Part shown: in pieces, positions 45,715 through 54,623 of the stretch
How positions within the stretch are numbered: position 1 is the first letter of the stretch
Layout of the letters: each line of letters opens with the position of its first letter
Assembly (NCBI GenBank): GCA_029975915.1
Contig: JARKOC010000469.1
Coordinates: forward strand, 1 to 64,000
From: Bryobacteraceae bacterium
Lineage (GTDB): Bacteria; Acidobacteriota; Terriglobia; Bryobacterales; Bryobacteraceae
Length of the DNA stretch: 64,000 bases
Direction: 5' to 3'
Position numbers and translations under genes: made by a program
The notes under the pieces: generated by a model
Seen by the model: the letters and a program-made list of their open reading frames with translations, nothing else
The model's database searches: none
What the model was told of the DNA's origin: nothing

Positions 45715-46746
45715 TTATTGTACTGGGAAGGGATAGTACCCTTCGCGTGCGCGAACCTTGACGAAAGGCAAGTTCACGCGCACCTCGATCCTGCGGAAGG
45801 TTTTGGCCCTGTCCGTATCGCTTGGCGTGTACCGCAGGATGTACTGAGTCGTGATCTCGCCCGCCGTCGCGCCAATGGCCCGGACAATGCCGGACATGAT
45901 CTTGGCGGCATAGCCTCCGGTGCCGACCTTGAGGGCGTAATTGCCTTCGTCGGAAGGCGTGGAAAGGTAACCGGACACATCCGAGTAGAGGTCGTTCAGT
46001 GGATAGACCACGCGGCCTCCAGTGGCTTCGGCCAGCCTTTTCAGATTCGCCTCGCCCGGGGTATTCAATCCAAACCCGACGGTGGAGACTCCATACACGG
46101 TGACCAGGTTGCGCTGGGCGACTTCAACGATCTCATTCAATCCCTTCTTGCTGCTGTTGTCGTGCCCATCGCCAACGACGATGATGACGCGTCGTGGTTC
46201 GAATGGTTCGCCTTTGACCAAGGTGCGGCTGGTGCAGGCCATGTAGAGGGCGTCAAATAGGGCGGCGCCGCCGCCCGGTCTCACCTTGTCGATGCGTTGC
46301 ATCAGCTTGTCGGGATCATTTGTCGTGTTGACAAGGAGTTCGGCTTCGGTCGAGTAGCCGATCAGGTAGCCGGAAAACTGGTCCCGGAGGTTGCCCTTCA
46401 TGTCCGGATCCAGAGTGGCCATGATCAGGTCCTTGATGGCTTCCTTGAACTTGTCCCAGTGGAGCTTGTTCGTGTTGCTGAGGTCGATGAGGTAGCCAAT
46501 GACGACTGGCTGGTTACGCTCGCGGGTGAAGAAGCCGATGGTCTGCTTCACTCCCTCGTCGTACAGTTCGAAGTCCTTCAGATCAAGATTCGAAATGAAC
46601 TTGCCCTTCTCGTCGGTCACTGTGACAGGGACGATGACCTCCGAAACCGATGTCTTGAATGCCTCCTGGCTGGAAGCCGCCGCCGCGGGCGCTTGAGCCC
46701 AGGCAGCGAGGGCAAACGACAGAAGCAGAATCACACGAAGGAGCAT
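45715..46746 (-). CDS. VWFA-related secreted protein (acidobacterial type)
   Basis: A 343-residue exported protein: signal peptide MLLRVILLLSFALAAWAQ, then VSEVIVPVTVTDEKGKFISNLDLKDFELYDEGVKQTIGFF, the opening of the VWFA-related family that is characteristic of Acidobacteria, and a von Willebrand A domain (~80-290). The MIDAS starts IGYLIDLSNTNKL (an imperfect DxSxS, last residue Thr); VIIVVGDGHDNSS provides the final Asp. It ends KVRAREGYYPFPVQ, again typical. Its function is unknown; extracellular adhesion or protein interactions are likely. It follows galK by 30 bases on the same strand. Confidence 0.92.
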   Translation of the reverse strand: MLLRVILLLSFALAAWAQAPAAAASSQEAFKTSVSEVIVPVTVTDEKGKFISNLDLKDFELYDEGVKQTIGFFTRERNQPVVIGYLIDLSNTNKLHWDKFKEAIKDLIMATLDPDMKGNLRDQFSGYLIGYSTEAELLVNTTNDPDKLMQRIDKVRPGGGAALFDALYMACTSRTLVKGEPFEPRRVIIVVGDGHDNSSKKGLNEIVEVAQRNLVTVYGVSTVGFGLNTPGEANLKRLAEATGGRVVYPLNDLYSDVSGYLSTPSDEGNYALKVGTGGYAAKIMSGIVRAIGATAGEITTQYILRYTPSDTDRAKTFRRIEVRVNLPFVKVRAREGYYPFPVQ

Positions 46747-46776
46747 AAGGGAAGGCCTGTCTCAATTATAGATGGA

Positions 46777-47982
46777 TCAACTTTCTGGCTCGTTTCGCCC
46801 GGAAGCGGCCAACTCGAGAGCTCCGGGTCCGGGGATGGCCTGAAAGAGGTGGTTTGGAGCGTCGAAGCCTGGGCGGCCCGCATAAAATCGGCCGATTAAT
46901 TCTTCCTGTAGAGCGGCGATCTGATCCTGCCGGGCGAACACAACGGCGCAGCCGCCGAAGCCAGCGCCGGTCAAGCGGGCGGCAGGCGCGCCTGCATCCA
47001 AGGCGCACTGGACCAGCCTGTCCACTTCGGGGTGGCTGATCTGGAGTTGATCGCGCGCCGAGGCGTGCGCCTGGTTCAGGCGAAGGGCAAACCGGGGGGC
47101 ATCGGCCTTGCGCAGAGCATCCGCGGCGTCGAGGACGCGGAGGGATTCGCCGGCGACGTGCAGGAATGCGCCGCGGACAAGGCCCTCGGGCAGCTTACCG
47201 GCCAGCGAATCGATTGAATCGAGGTCGCAGGCTTTGAGTACTTCCGTGAAGTTGGCGAAACCAAGCCTGGCGAGAGCCTCCGCGCCCGCGCGGCGACGGC
47301 TGTTGTACTTCTCCCTGACCGAGGAGGATTTCTCCGCGTGGACCAGACTATGCGCGACCAGGAAACTCCATCCCGCCGGGACGGGCACTGTCTCGATTGC
47401 CGGAGGCGTGAACGAGATGAGTGAGGCGCATCCTGTCCGCGAGCCGAGGCTGGCTGCATGATCCATGCCGCCGCCCCGCGTGCCGACGAACTGCTCGCCG
47501 TCCGGCAGTACGTCCATGAGTTCCTCGAAGGTCGCCTCGATCGAATTGGCCTTGAGCAGCGCTAGCGTAAAGGCGATGAGCAGGGCAGACGAGGAGGAAA
47601 GCCCAGCAGCCGGCGGCAAATCCGAAACAACCGCCGCATCAATGCCTCGCCCCACGCCCCAGCGCAAGGAAACGGTTTCGGCGGCGGCGCGGATGTAATT
47701 CTCCCAATCGCCGGGTGTCGACTGGGTGAGGCCAGCTTGCCAGGTGAATTCCCGGGAGGCTTGATCGGTGCTGACCGCGCGGATCTCCGAATCGGAACGC
47801 GCCCGCCAGGCGAGGGTGATGCGGCGTGTGAGCGCCATGGGCAGCACCGCCTGAAGATGATAGTCGATATGTTCGCCAATCAAGTTGACGCGCCCAGGCG
47901 CCGAAACGAACTGTATCTCCCCGCCTCTGCCAAAGGTCTTCTCCAACCGTGCGGCGGCGTGCGATTGCGCGCTTACTTCCAT
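46777..47982 (-). CDS. galK: Galactokinase
   Basis: A 401-residue GHMP kinase. The galactokinase signature is APGRVNLIGEHIDYHLQAVLPMAL; the ATP-binding motif is VVSDLPPAAGLSSSSALLIAF; the catalytic-region GGGMDHAASLGSRTGCASLISF and the C-terminal motif LTGAGFGGCAVVF are present. It phosphorylates galactose to galactose-1-phosphate (Leloir pathway) in the cytosol. Its start overlaps the end of the upstream sodium:solute symporter gene by 10 bases, so uptake and phosphorylation are coupled. galT and galE are not adjacent. Confidence 0.93.
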   Translation of the reverse strand: MEVSAQSHAAARLEKTFGRGGEIQFVSAPGRVNLIGEHIDYHLQAVLPMALTRRITLAWRARSDSEIRAVSTDQASREFTWQAGLTQSTPGDWENYIRAAAETVSLRWGVGRGIDAAVVSDLPPAAGLSSSSALLIAFTLALLKANSIEATFEELMDVLPDGEQFVGTRGGGMDHAASLGSRTGCASLISFTPPAIETVPVPAGWSFLVAHSLVHAEKSSSVREKYNSRRRAGAEALARLGFANFTEVLKACDLDSIDSLAGKLPEGLVRGAFLHVAGESLRVLDAADALRKADAPRFALRLNQAHASARDQLQISHPEVDRLVQCALDAGAPAARLTGAGFGGCAVVFARQDQIAALQEELIGRFYAGRPGFDAPNHLFQAIPGPGALELAASGRNEPES

Positions 47983-49769
47983 AGCTTACGCACCACACCG
48001 ATGAGAACGGCCGCGCTGACCGCGAAAGTGAGGCCGAGGCCAATGGCGTAGTCCATGCGCCCGTACAAGAAGTTGCCCACCGTGAATAGTGACGACCAGA
48101 TCATGACCGAACCACTGATCCAGCCGATCATCGCCATTGGGATATTGTCGGCCGTTTCCTCGGGCGGACCGCCGGCGGCATCCAGCTCGGCGCGGAACGA
48201 CGACCAGCCCGGCCCGGCCGGCCTGACCTTGCGGTAGAAGTTGTCCAAGGCGGCTTTGTTGGTTTGGGGGCCGACGTATGCGGTGATCAGCCAGCAGATG
48301 GTCGTGATCAGGATGGTCAGCATCAGTTCCTTATGCGTGCCGATCACGATGCCGGATTTGCGCATGAATAGGAATCCAATCGACACAAGGAAACTCGACA
48401 CCATGGCCACGATCTCGCACCATGCTGTGATGCGCCACCAGAACCAGCGAAGCAGGTACAGCAGTCCGGTGCCGGCGCCGACTTGAAGCATGATGTTGAA
48501 GTTGTCTTGAGCCGATTCGAGAACGAAAACGAGGGCAGATGAAGCGAAGAACAGCAGCAGCGTCGAAAGACGGCCGGCCAGGACGTAGTGCTTCTCCGGA
48601 GCGTCTGAGCGGATGAAGCGGCGGTAGAAGTCGTGGACCAGATAAGACGCGCCCCAGTTCAGGTGCGTGAGAATCGTGGAGGAGTTCGCGGCCACCAGGC
48701 CACCCACCATCAGGCCGATCCAGCCCACGGGAAGGAAGCGCAGCATGGCCGGGTAAGCGATGTCGTGATTGAGCAGGCTGGGATCGAGGTCCGGGAAGGC
48801 CTTCTGGATATCGGAAAGCTCAGGATAGACGATCAGCGAGGCGAGACCGACAAGGATCCAGGGCCAGGGGCGCAGGACGTAATGCGCGACGTTGAAGAAT
48901 AGCGTGCCGCCCAGCGAGTCCTTCTCGGATTTCGAGGCCAGCATGCGCTGGGCGATGTAGCTGCCGCCGCCGGGTTCGGCGCCCGGATACCAGACGGCCC
49001 ACCATTGGACGGCGATCGGCATGACGAAGACGGCCACGGCAAGTTCCCAGTTGTTGGTGAAGTCGGGCAGCATGCTCAGGTAGTTGATGCCGCCCGGCCC
49101 GGGCAGATTTGAGAGCTTGTCGACCAGGCCGGACATTCCGCCGACCTGCGGGAGTTTGATGGCGAAGTACGCTGCGGCGATGACGGCCGACATCTTGATA
49201 AAGAACTGGATCATGTCGATGACCAGCACGCCCCAGAGCCCGGAGTGAGCGGCGAAAACGACGTTCAGCAGTCCAATGGCTGCAAGCGTTTCGAATCGGC
49301 TCATGCCGAAAAGGATGCCGGCGATCTTGCAGGCCGCTAGATTCACCGACGCCATGATGATGACGTTGAAAAAGAAGCCCAGGTAAACGGCGCGGAACCC
49401 GCGCACGGCCATGGCGGCTTTGCCCGAGTAACGGAGTTCATAGAATTCCAGGTCGGTCAGAACGCCAGACCTGCGCCAGAGGCGGGCGTAGAAGAAAACA
49501 GTGGCGACGCCGGTCAGCGTGAAGGCCCACCACTGCCAGTTGCCTGCGACGCCCTGAGTGCGGACAAAGTTGGTCACCAGGTTCGGCGTATCGCTGGAGA
49601 ATGTGGTCGCGACCATGGATAGTCCGGCGAGCCACCATGGAACCGACCGCCCGGAGGCAAAGAACTCGGTCGTGTTCTTGCCTGAGCGCTTGCCGAAGAA
49701 AAGAGCCGGAATGAAACAGATGGCGACCGAGAAGATCGCAATGGCCCAATCAAGTGTCGTAAGGTGCAT
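47973..49769 (-). CDS. Sodium:solute symporter (SSS family)
   Basis: A 598-residue transporter with about 13-14 membrane segments. TTEFFASGRSVPWWLAGLSMVATTFSSDTPN is the Na+/substrate core characteristic of SSS proteins; YELRYSGKAAMAVRGFRAVYLGFFFNV and GLMVGGLVAANSSTILTHLNWGASYLVHDFYRRF are further landmarks. It moves a solute with Na+ across the inner membrane. The 10-base overlap with galK suggests a sugar such as galactose, but that is inference. It is divergent from the sulfatase gene at 49.9 kb. Confidence 0.92.
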   Translation of the reverse strand: MHLTTLDWAIAIFSVAICFIPALFFGKRSGKNTTEFFASGRSVPWWLAGLSMVATTFSSDTPNLVTNFVRTQGVAGNWQWWAFTLTGVATVFFYARLWRRSGVLTDLEFYELRYSGKAAMAVRGFRAVYLGFFFNVIIMASVNLAACKIAGILFGMSRFETLAAIGLLNVVFAAHSGLWGVLVIDMIQFFIKMSAVIAAAYFAIKLPQVGGMSGLVDKLSNLPGPGGINYLSMLPDFTNNWELAVAVFVMPIAVQWWAVWYPGAEPGGGSYIAQRMLASKSEKDSLGGTLFFNVAHYVLRPWPWILVGLASLIVYPELSDIQKAFPDLDPSLLNHDIAYPAMLRFLPVGWIGLMVGGLVAANSSTILTHLNWGASYLVHDFYRRFIRSDAPEKHYVLAGRLSTLLLFFASSALVFVLESAQDNFNIMLQVGAGTGLLYLLRWFWWRITAWCEIVAMVSSFLVSIGFLFMRKSGIVIGTHKELMLTILITTICWLITAYVGPQTNKAALDNFYRKVRPAGPGWSSFRAELDAAGGPPEETADNIPMAMIGWISGSVMIWSSLFTVGNFLYGRMDYAIGLGLTFAVSAAVLIGVVRKLWK

Positions 49770-49870
49770 AACGTCCTGAAGGTTTGAAGATATCGCAGTC
49801 CGGGGGGCCGTTGCGAACGGCCTGCCAAGCCTGGCGGCAGATTCACGATACGATGCTCACAAGTGAGACC

Positions 49871-51223
49871 ATGAGTGCAGCTAAACCGGCGTATCTACAA
49901 GCGGCGCTGAACCGGCGCGGATTCCTCGGCATGACGCTGGCAGCAGCGCCGGTGGCAATGGCGCGCGCCGCACGCCGGCGTCCCAACATCGTCATGCTGT
50001 TCGCCGACGACATGGGTTACTCCGACCTCGGCTGCTATGGAAATCCGGTGATCCGCACGCCGAACCTGGACCGGATGGCGGCCCAAGGCATCAGGATGAC
50101 TTCTTTCTATGCCGCGGCAAGCGTCTGCACGCCGTCGCGGGCGGGCTTGCTTACCGGGCGTTACCCCATGCGCGCGGGTCAACCCAACAATCTGGGGCCC
50201 GACTCGAAGGGTGGCCTGCCACTCCGCGAGAAGCTGATACCGGAAATCCTGAAACCCCTGGGCTACCGCACAATGATGATCGGAAAGTGGCACCTGGGCC
50301 ACGACCCGGTGGAGCAGTTGCCCACCCATCGCGGATTCGATTCCTACTTCGGCTTGCTCTACTCGAACGACATGATCCGGCCTTGGGTGCAAACAGACCG
50401 GCCGCTGGAGTTGTACCGTGATACCAGGCCCATTGAGCGCGTCGGCGACCAATCGGATCTCACTCAGCGTTATACGGCGGAGGCGGTGAAATTCATCCGG
50501 GCGTCGGCCAAGGACCCGTTCTTTTTGTACCTGCCGTACGCCATGCCGCATCTGCCGGTGAGCGCGCGCGCGCCGTTCGCCGGCAAATCGCGGGCCGGCC
50601 TCTATGGCGACACGATCGAAACCATCGACTGGTCGGCCGGCGAGATCCTCTCGACTTTGAAATCGCTGGGCCTGGACCGCGACACGATGGTCGTGTTCGC
50701 CTCCGACAACGGCCCATGGCACGATCTGCCGCAGCGTATGTACGCCAATGGAGTTGAAGCCTGGCACACCGGAACCAAGGGGATGCTGCGCGGCGCGAAG
50801 GCGTCGACTTGGGAGGGCGGATTCCGCGTGCCGGGCATCGTCAGGTGGCCGGGCGTCATTCCAACGGGTCAGGTGACCGCCGACATGGCTTCCACACTCG
50901 ACTTGCTTCCGACGTTCGCCGCGGCGGCCGGTGCGCCATTGCCCGGCGACAGGAAGTACGACGGATCGGATCTGCTGCCGTGGCTCAAAGGCTCTGCGCC
51001 TTCGCCGCGCAAAGAGTTTTTCTACTATTCGGGCGAAAAACTGGATGCCGTCCGGGAGGGTCCCTGGAAGCTGAGATCGCCCGAGGGAGAATCGCCCGCG
51101 CTCTACCATCTGGACCGTGATCCGGCCGAGATGTATGATGTCGCCACCCGTCACCCCGATGTCGTCGCCCGGCTCTCGGCGCGGATGAAGTCGATGGCCG
51201 CGGAACTGGCCGCCGGCAGCTAA
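49871..51223 (+). CDS. Sulfatase (FGly type)
   Basis: A 450-residue arylsulfatase with a Tat-like leader (LNRRGFLGMTLAAAPVAMA) after an N-terminal extension. The metal site PNIVMLFADDMGYSDLGCYG has the canonical Asp pair; the formylglycine motif is CTPSR (Cys86) in ASVCTPSRAGLLTGRYPMR; MVVFASDNGPWHD gives the later metal Asp. It hydrolyses sulfate esters in the periplasm. I chose ATG 49871; a frame open to 49784 and an ATG at 49853 give longer forms. It is divergent from the symporter/galK genes, so it may release sulfate from galactose-containing glycans, though this is a guess. Confidence 0.93.
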   Translation: MSAAKPAYLQAALNRRGFLGMTLAAAPVAMARAARRRPNIVMLFADDMGYSDLGCYGNPVIRTPNLDRMAAQGIRMTSFYAAASVCTPSRAGLLTGRYPMRAGQPNNLGPDSKGGLPLREKLIPEILKPLGYRTMMIGKWHLGHDPVEQLPTHRGFDSYFGLLYSNDMIRPWVQTDRPLELYRDTRPIERVGDQSDLTQRYTAEAVKFIRASAKDPFFLYLPYAMPHLPVSARAPFAGKSRAGLYGDTIETIDWSAGEILSTLKSLGLDRDTMVVFASDNGPWHDLPQRMYANGVEAWHTGTKGMLRGAKASTWEGGFRVPGIVRWPGVIPTGQVTADMASTLDLLPTFAAAAGAPLPGDRKYDGSDLLPWLKGSAPSPRKEFFYYSGEKLDAVREGPWKLRSPEGESPALYHLDRDPAEMYDVATRHPDVVARLSARMKSMAAELAAGS

Positions 51224-51248
51224 GCGGTCATGGGAGACTGGTGGCTGG

Positions 51249-51422
51249 ATGGGTGAGCAGGAGAAACCGCCGGGCGGAGTGGATCCAACGCTGATCGAGT
51301 GGATGTTGTCCCTCACGCCCGCCGAGCGGTTGGCCGAACTTGAGGCTCACATCAGCGATCTGGAGATTCTCAGGAATGCAAAGAAGATTCCTCGCCAATC
51401 TGAAAGTCCTGAAAAGCCATAA
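51249..51422 (+). CDS. Small helical ORF coupled to nucleotidyltransferase
   Basis: A 57-residue gene: DPTLIEWMLSLTPAERLAEL followed by EAHISDLEILRNAKKIPRQ, a two-helix pattern. Short ORFs of this type (ending a helix in LTPAERL) are often found just upstream of small nucleotidyltransferase genes in bacteria, as far as I recall. It starts 25 bases after the sulfatase stop and overlaps the next gene by 47 bases, in another frame, which suggests translational coupling. Its function is unknown; toxin-antitoxin-like pairing is only a possibility. Confidence 0.6.
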   Translation: MGEQEKPPGGVDPTLIEWMLSLTPAERLAELEAHISDLEILRNAKKIPRQSESPEKP

Positions 51423-51861
51423 CGTCCGTTTCATCGTCGCCGGCGGTGTCGGCGCGGTCATGCAGGGCTGCCCAGTCACCACGTTCGATCTCGACATCGT
51501 GCACGAGCGTGGTGAGGACAACGTGTGCAATCTCCTGGCGGCGCTCGCTGAGATCGACGCGGTCTACCGGTTTCAGCCGGAGCGGCGGTTGAGGCCATCA
51601 GCTGAAGCGCTGGCCGGGTCCGGTCACCACCTGCTTCAGACGGTAAACGGCATGTTGGACGTTCTGGGCGAGATCGGCGCCGGCCACGGCTACGACGAAC
51701 TCATCAGCCACAGTGAACCCTTCCTCGTCGATGAATCGCTGAGCATCAACGTTCTCAGCCTCGATTGGCTGATCCGCACAAAAGAGGAGGTGGGCTCACC
51801 CAAGGACCTGGCCGTGCTCGATCTGCTGCGCGAAGTCCGCCGCCAGCGCGGCAAAGTCTGA
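51376..51861 (+). CDS. Nucleotidyltransferase-like protein (Pol-beta superfamily)
   Basis: A ~161-residue protein starting at ATG 51376 (the frame is open upstream to 51340). VRFIVAGGVGAVMQGCPVTTFDLDIVHER contains the GG and DLD features of the Pol-beta-type nucleotidyltransferase fold; the later catalytic Asp is not certain. INVLSLDWLIRTKEEVGSPKDLAVLDLL is a C-terminal helix pair often seen in AbiEii/MNT-like proteins. It may transfer a nucleotide to a protein or RNA. It overlaps the upstream small ORF by 47 bases. Confidence 0.75.
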   Translation: MQRRFLANLKVLKSHNVRFIVAGGVGAVMQGCPVTTFDLDIVHERGEDNVCNLLAALAEIDAVYRFQPERRLRPSAEALAGSGHHLLQTVNGMLDVLGEIGAGHGYDELISHSEPFLVDESLSINVLSLDWLIRTKEEVGSPKDLAVLDLLREVRRQRGKV

Positions 51862-51867
51862 AGCCGG

Positions 51868-52569
51868 TCAGGCCAGGCGGACCCGCAGCGCCTGGCTTAG
51901 CATCCTGAGTTCCACACCCGTCACGCCCTCGATCAATTCGCCGTCGAGCATCAGAGTCGAAGGCTGATCCACGCCAATCACCGCATTTCTGAACTGCACA
52001 TGCCGCGCCGGATGCCACAGTCCCAGCGCCGTGACTTCCGAAAGATTGTGCGCCGTCTGCGAAACATATCCCGCGCGGAGTTCCAGCGCGTCGATCAGCC
52101 CGTCGTCCACCCGCGCATCGCGGATGGCGGTGAAGCCGCCCACATGGCGCGTGTTGTTGACGAGGATGCCGGTGAGCGGCTTGCGCTCAGCCGCCGCGCC
52201 GTCATAGGCAACTTCGATCGTCGTCCTGTGCGGGACGGTGAACAGCCCTGCCGCGGCGTAGCTGAGCCGGCCCAGGAAGCGGCAACTCTCGGCATGCCGG
52301 GTCAACTCCGACGGATAGCCGAACGCCACCGACGAGGCGCACCTCCGCACATACGCATCGCCTTCAGCCGGGTGAATCACCGTCTCGATCAGGTCGATGG
52401 CCACGAACTCGCCATGGTCACCCCGCCGCGCCAGATCGCGCGCCAGCGCATTGCCGCGCCCGCCCGGCGTCAGTTCGATCGCTTCGCCACGGTACTGCGG
52501 CGAGTTGATCGCGTGGAACAGCCGCCCGTCGCCGCCCCGGATGCGCAGGATCTCCTCCTTGCAAGGCAT
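51868..52569 (-). CDS. Diacylglycerol/sphingosine kinase-like protein, N-terminally short
   Basis: A 233-residue protein resembling the YegS/DagK lipid kinases. RIRGGDGRLFHAIN corresponds to the GGDGT nucleotide-binding motif and LTPGGRGNALARDLARR to the GTxND region; the C-terminal domain (YPSELTRHAES, LSYAAAGLFTV, LVNNTRHVGGFTAIRDARVDDGLIDALEL) is well preserved. The usual ~55 residues before GGDG, which form the first Rossmann strands, are missing, and Thr of GGDGT is Arg. The ATG at 52569 lies directly after the pgk terminator and lacks a ribosome site. It may be a shortened or decaying gene, or a real short variant. Confidence 0.65.
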   Translation of the reverse strand: MPCKEEILRIRGGDGRLFHAINSPQYRGEAIELTPGGRGNALARDLARRGDHGEFVAIDLIETVIHPAEGDAYVRRCASSVAFGYPSELTRHAESCRFLGRLSYAAAGLFTVPHRTTIEVAYDGAAAERKPLTGILVNNTRHVGGFTAIRDARVDDGLIDALELRAGYVSQTAHNLSEVTALGLWHPARHVQFRNAVIGVDQPSTLMLDGELIEGVTGVELRMLSQALRVRLA

Positions 52570-52570
52570 A

Positions 52571-52603
52571 ACAAAAGGGAAGGGCCCACAACGGACCCTT
52601 CCC
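52571..52603 (-). terminator. Rho-independent terminator of pgk
   Basis: On the minus strand GGGAAGGG (52603-52596) pairs with CCCTTCCC (52584-52577), loop of 11 bases, followed by TTTTGTT. It is located 24 bases after the pgk stop codon and ends just before the lipid kinase ATG. Confidence 0.75.
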
Positions 52604-52626
52604 GTGGATTGTATTGGATTCGCGGT

Positions 52627-53796
52627 CTACTTGTCGCTCAGCGCCGCCACGCCCGGCAGCACCAGGCCCGACAAATACTCAAGCGACGCCCCGCCGCCGG
52701 TCGAAATGTGGCTGATCTTGTCCGACAACCCGGTGTTCTTCAGCGCCTTCTCCGAGTCTCCGCCGCCGACCACCGACAGCGCGCCCGATCCAGCCACCGC
52801 CTGCGCTACGGCCACCGTGCCCGCGTCGAACGGCTTCTTCTCAAACACGCCCATCGGGCCGTTCCAGATGATCGTCTTGGCCGCGCCCAACACCTTCGCG
52901 AACGCCTCGCGGCTGGCCGGTCCGATATCCATGCCCATCTTGCCCTCCGGGATGGTGGTGACCACTTCGTTTGGCGCATTCTCGGCGAATTCGGCCGCCA
53001 CCACGTGATCGCACGGCAGCATCAGTTTGTCGCCTGCCTTTTCGAGCAGTTCCTTCGCCAGTTCGACCTTGTCCTCTTCCACCAGGCTGTTGCCCGTCGG
53101 CTCACCCTTGGCCTTGAGGAACGTGTAGGCCATCGCGCCGCCGATCAACAGCTTGTCGACAAATTTCAGCAGGTTCTCGATCACCTCGATCTTGTCCGAC
53201 ACCTTTGCGCCGCCTAGGATGCCGACACAGGGATGCTCGGGCGCGGCAGTGCACTTCTCCAGGTATTGGAGTTCCTTCTCCATCAGCAGCCCCGCGGCGG
53301 CAGGTTTCAGGTAGGCGATGATGCCTTCTGTGGATGCGTGCGCTCGGTGAGCGGTGCCGAACGCGTCGTTCACATACACCTCGCCGAGTTTGGCGAGTTG
53401 CTGCGAGAAGGCCGGATCGTTCTTTTCCTCCTCGGCGTGATAGCGCAGGTTCTCAAGCAATAACACTTCGCCAGGCGCGGGCAACATCGCTTCCACTTCC
53501 GGCCCGACACAATCCGGCGCGAACGCCACTGGCTTGCCCAGCAGTTCGGACAGGCGGACGGCCGCGGGCTTCAGCGACATCTCAGGATTCACCTTGCCCT
53601 TCGGCCGGCCCAGATGTGACGCCAAGACGAGGCCAGCGCCCTGTTCCAGGGCGTACTTGATGGTAGGCAGAGCCGCCTTGATGCGTTTGTCGGAGGTGAT
53701 CTCCTGCCCGCCGGGGGCCAGCGGGACGTTGAAATCGACGCGCATGAAGATGCGTTTGCCTTTGATGTCGAGGTCGCGGATGGATAATTTTGCCAT
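52627..53796 (-). CDS. pgk: Phosphoglycerate kinase
   Basis: A 389-residue glycolytic enzyme. [16 protein letters not shown] is the N-terminal substrate signature; [48 protein letters not shown] and [21 protein letters not shown] follow in order, and the C-terminal nucleotide site is [16 protein letters not shown] with [12 protein letters not shown] and [12 protein letters not shown]. It interconverts 1,3-bisphosphoglycerate and 3-phosphoglycerate with ADP/ATP. I chose ATG 53796 ([19 protein letters not shown]), which agrees with family length; an in-frame extension of 13 residues is unlikely. A TATATA box lies ~25 bases upstream. Confidence 0.97.
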   Translation of the reverse strand: MAKLSIRDLDIKGKRIFMRVDFNVPLAPGGQEITSDKRIKAALPTIKYALEQGAGLVLASHLGRPKGKVNPEMSLKPAAVRLSELLGKPVAFAPDCVGPEVEAMLPAPGEVLLLENLRYHAEEEKNDPAFSQQLAKLGEVYVNDAFGTAHRAHASTEGIIAYLKPAAAGLLMEKELQYLEKCTAAPEHPCVGILGGAKVSDKIEVIENLLKFVDKLLIGGAMAYTFLKAKGEPTGNSLVEEDKVELAKELLEKAGDKLMLPCDHVVAAEFAENAPNEVVTTIPEGKMGMDIGPASREAFAKVLGAAKTIIWNGPMGVFEKKPFDAGTVAVAQAVAGSGALSVVGGGDSEKALKNTGLSDKISHISTGGGASLEYLSGLVLPGVAALSDK

Positions 53797-53911
53797 GGTG
53801 AGGATAGGTCCTTTTGCTATATAAGATCGTAGCATCCGAAGTCGGGAATCTGTCCTTGGCCGTCAACCAAACAAACCCGGCGAACGTCTGACCAGTTACG
53901 GAGACGATCTA

Positions 53912-54592
53912 GTGAAACAGATTCCAGCCATCACTCTCGCCGCAGCGCTGCTGATCCCTGCCGCATGTTTCGGCCAGCCGCCCGGAGGCTTTGGCGGCCG
54001 CGGCATGCGCGGGGGCTACAGCGCAGGTGGCTACGGCATCGCCGCCCAGCCAGCCGATGCCGCCGAAAAAAGGATTCTCGACACCGCAGCGCAAGTCGAC
54101 CGCTACCTGAGCGTGCCGGAAGAAGACGGGCGTCTGATCCGGATGTTGACCGAAGCAATCGGCGCGAAAACAGCCGTCGAAATCGGTTCCTCCACCGGCT
54201 ATTCCGGGCTGTGGTTCGCCCTTGCCCTGCGTAAGACCGGCGGCCACCTCACCACGCACGAATACGACCGTGGCCGCGCCGCCACGGCGCTTGAAAACTA
54301 CCGCAAGGCCGGCGTCGATTCCATCATCACCATGGTGGTCGGCGACGCCCACGAAACCGTGAAGCGCCTCAAGGGGCCCATCGACATCGTCTTCATCGAT
54401 GCCGACAAGGAAGGCTATGCCGACTACCTCGCCAAACTCCTGCCGCTGATCCGCCCCGGCGGCCTGATCCTCGCGCACAACATCTCCAGCCGCCAGCAGA
54501 ATCCGGAGTATATGGACGCCCTGGCATCCAACCCCAACCTCGAGACCATCCGCATGAACGGTGAGATGGCAGTGACCCTCAAAAAACGCTAA
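53912..54592 (+). CDS. O-methyltransferase with apparent signal peptide
   Basis: A 226-residue class I SAM-dependent methyltransferase of the caffeoyl-CoA OMT type: AVEIGSSTGYSGLWFALALR is motif I, THEYDRGRAATALENYRKAGV motif post-I, DIVFIDADKEGYADYLAKLLPLIRPGGLILAHN carries the metal-binding Asp and Asn residues. It begins with GTG and a hydrophobic segment (IPAITLAAALLIPAACFGQ) followed by a Gly/Arg-rich stretch (PPGGFGGRGMRGG). That looks like a signal peptide, which would place a SAM-using enzyme outside the cytosol. GGAG lies eight bases before GTG, supporting this start; an internal ATG at 54006 would remove the signal. Confidence 0.85.
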   Translation: MKQIPAITLAAALLIPAACFGQPPGGFGGRGMRGGYSAGGYGIAAQPADAAEKRILDTAAQVDRYLSVPEEDGRLIRMLTEAIGAKTAVEIGSSTGYSGLWFALALRKTGGHLTTHEYDRGRAATALENYRKAGVDSIITMVVGDAHETVKRLKGPIDIVFIDADKEGYADYLAKLLPLIRPGGLILAHNISSRQQNPEYMDALASNPNLETIRMNGEMAVTLKKR

Positions 54593-54623
54593 AAGGACGT
54601 CTGGAATTGCACCGCGCGGCGGC

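Noticed and set aside
49895..51316. Open frame of 473 codons on minus strand
   Set aside because: Antisense to the well-supported sulfatase gene.
52000..53217. Open frame of 405 codons on plus strand
   Set aside because: Antisense to pgk and the lipid kinase gene; Arg/His/Gln-rich artefact.
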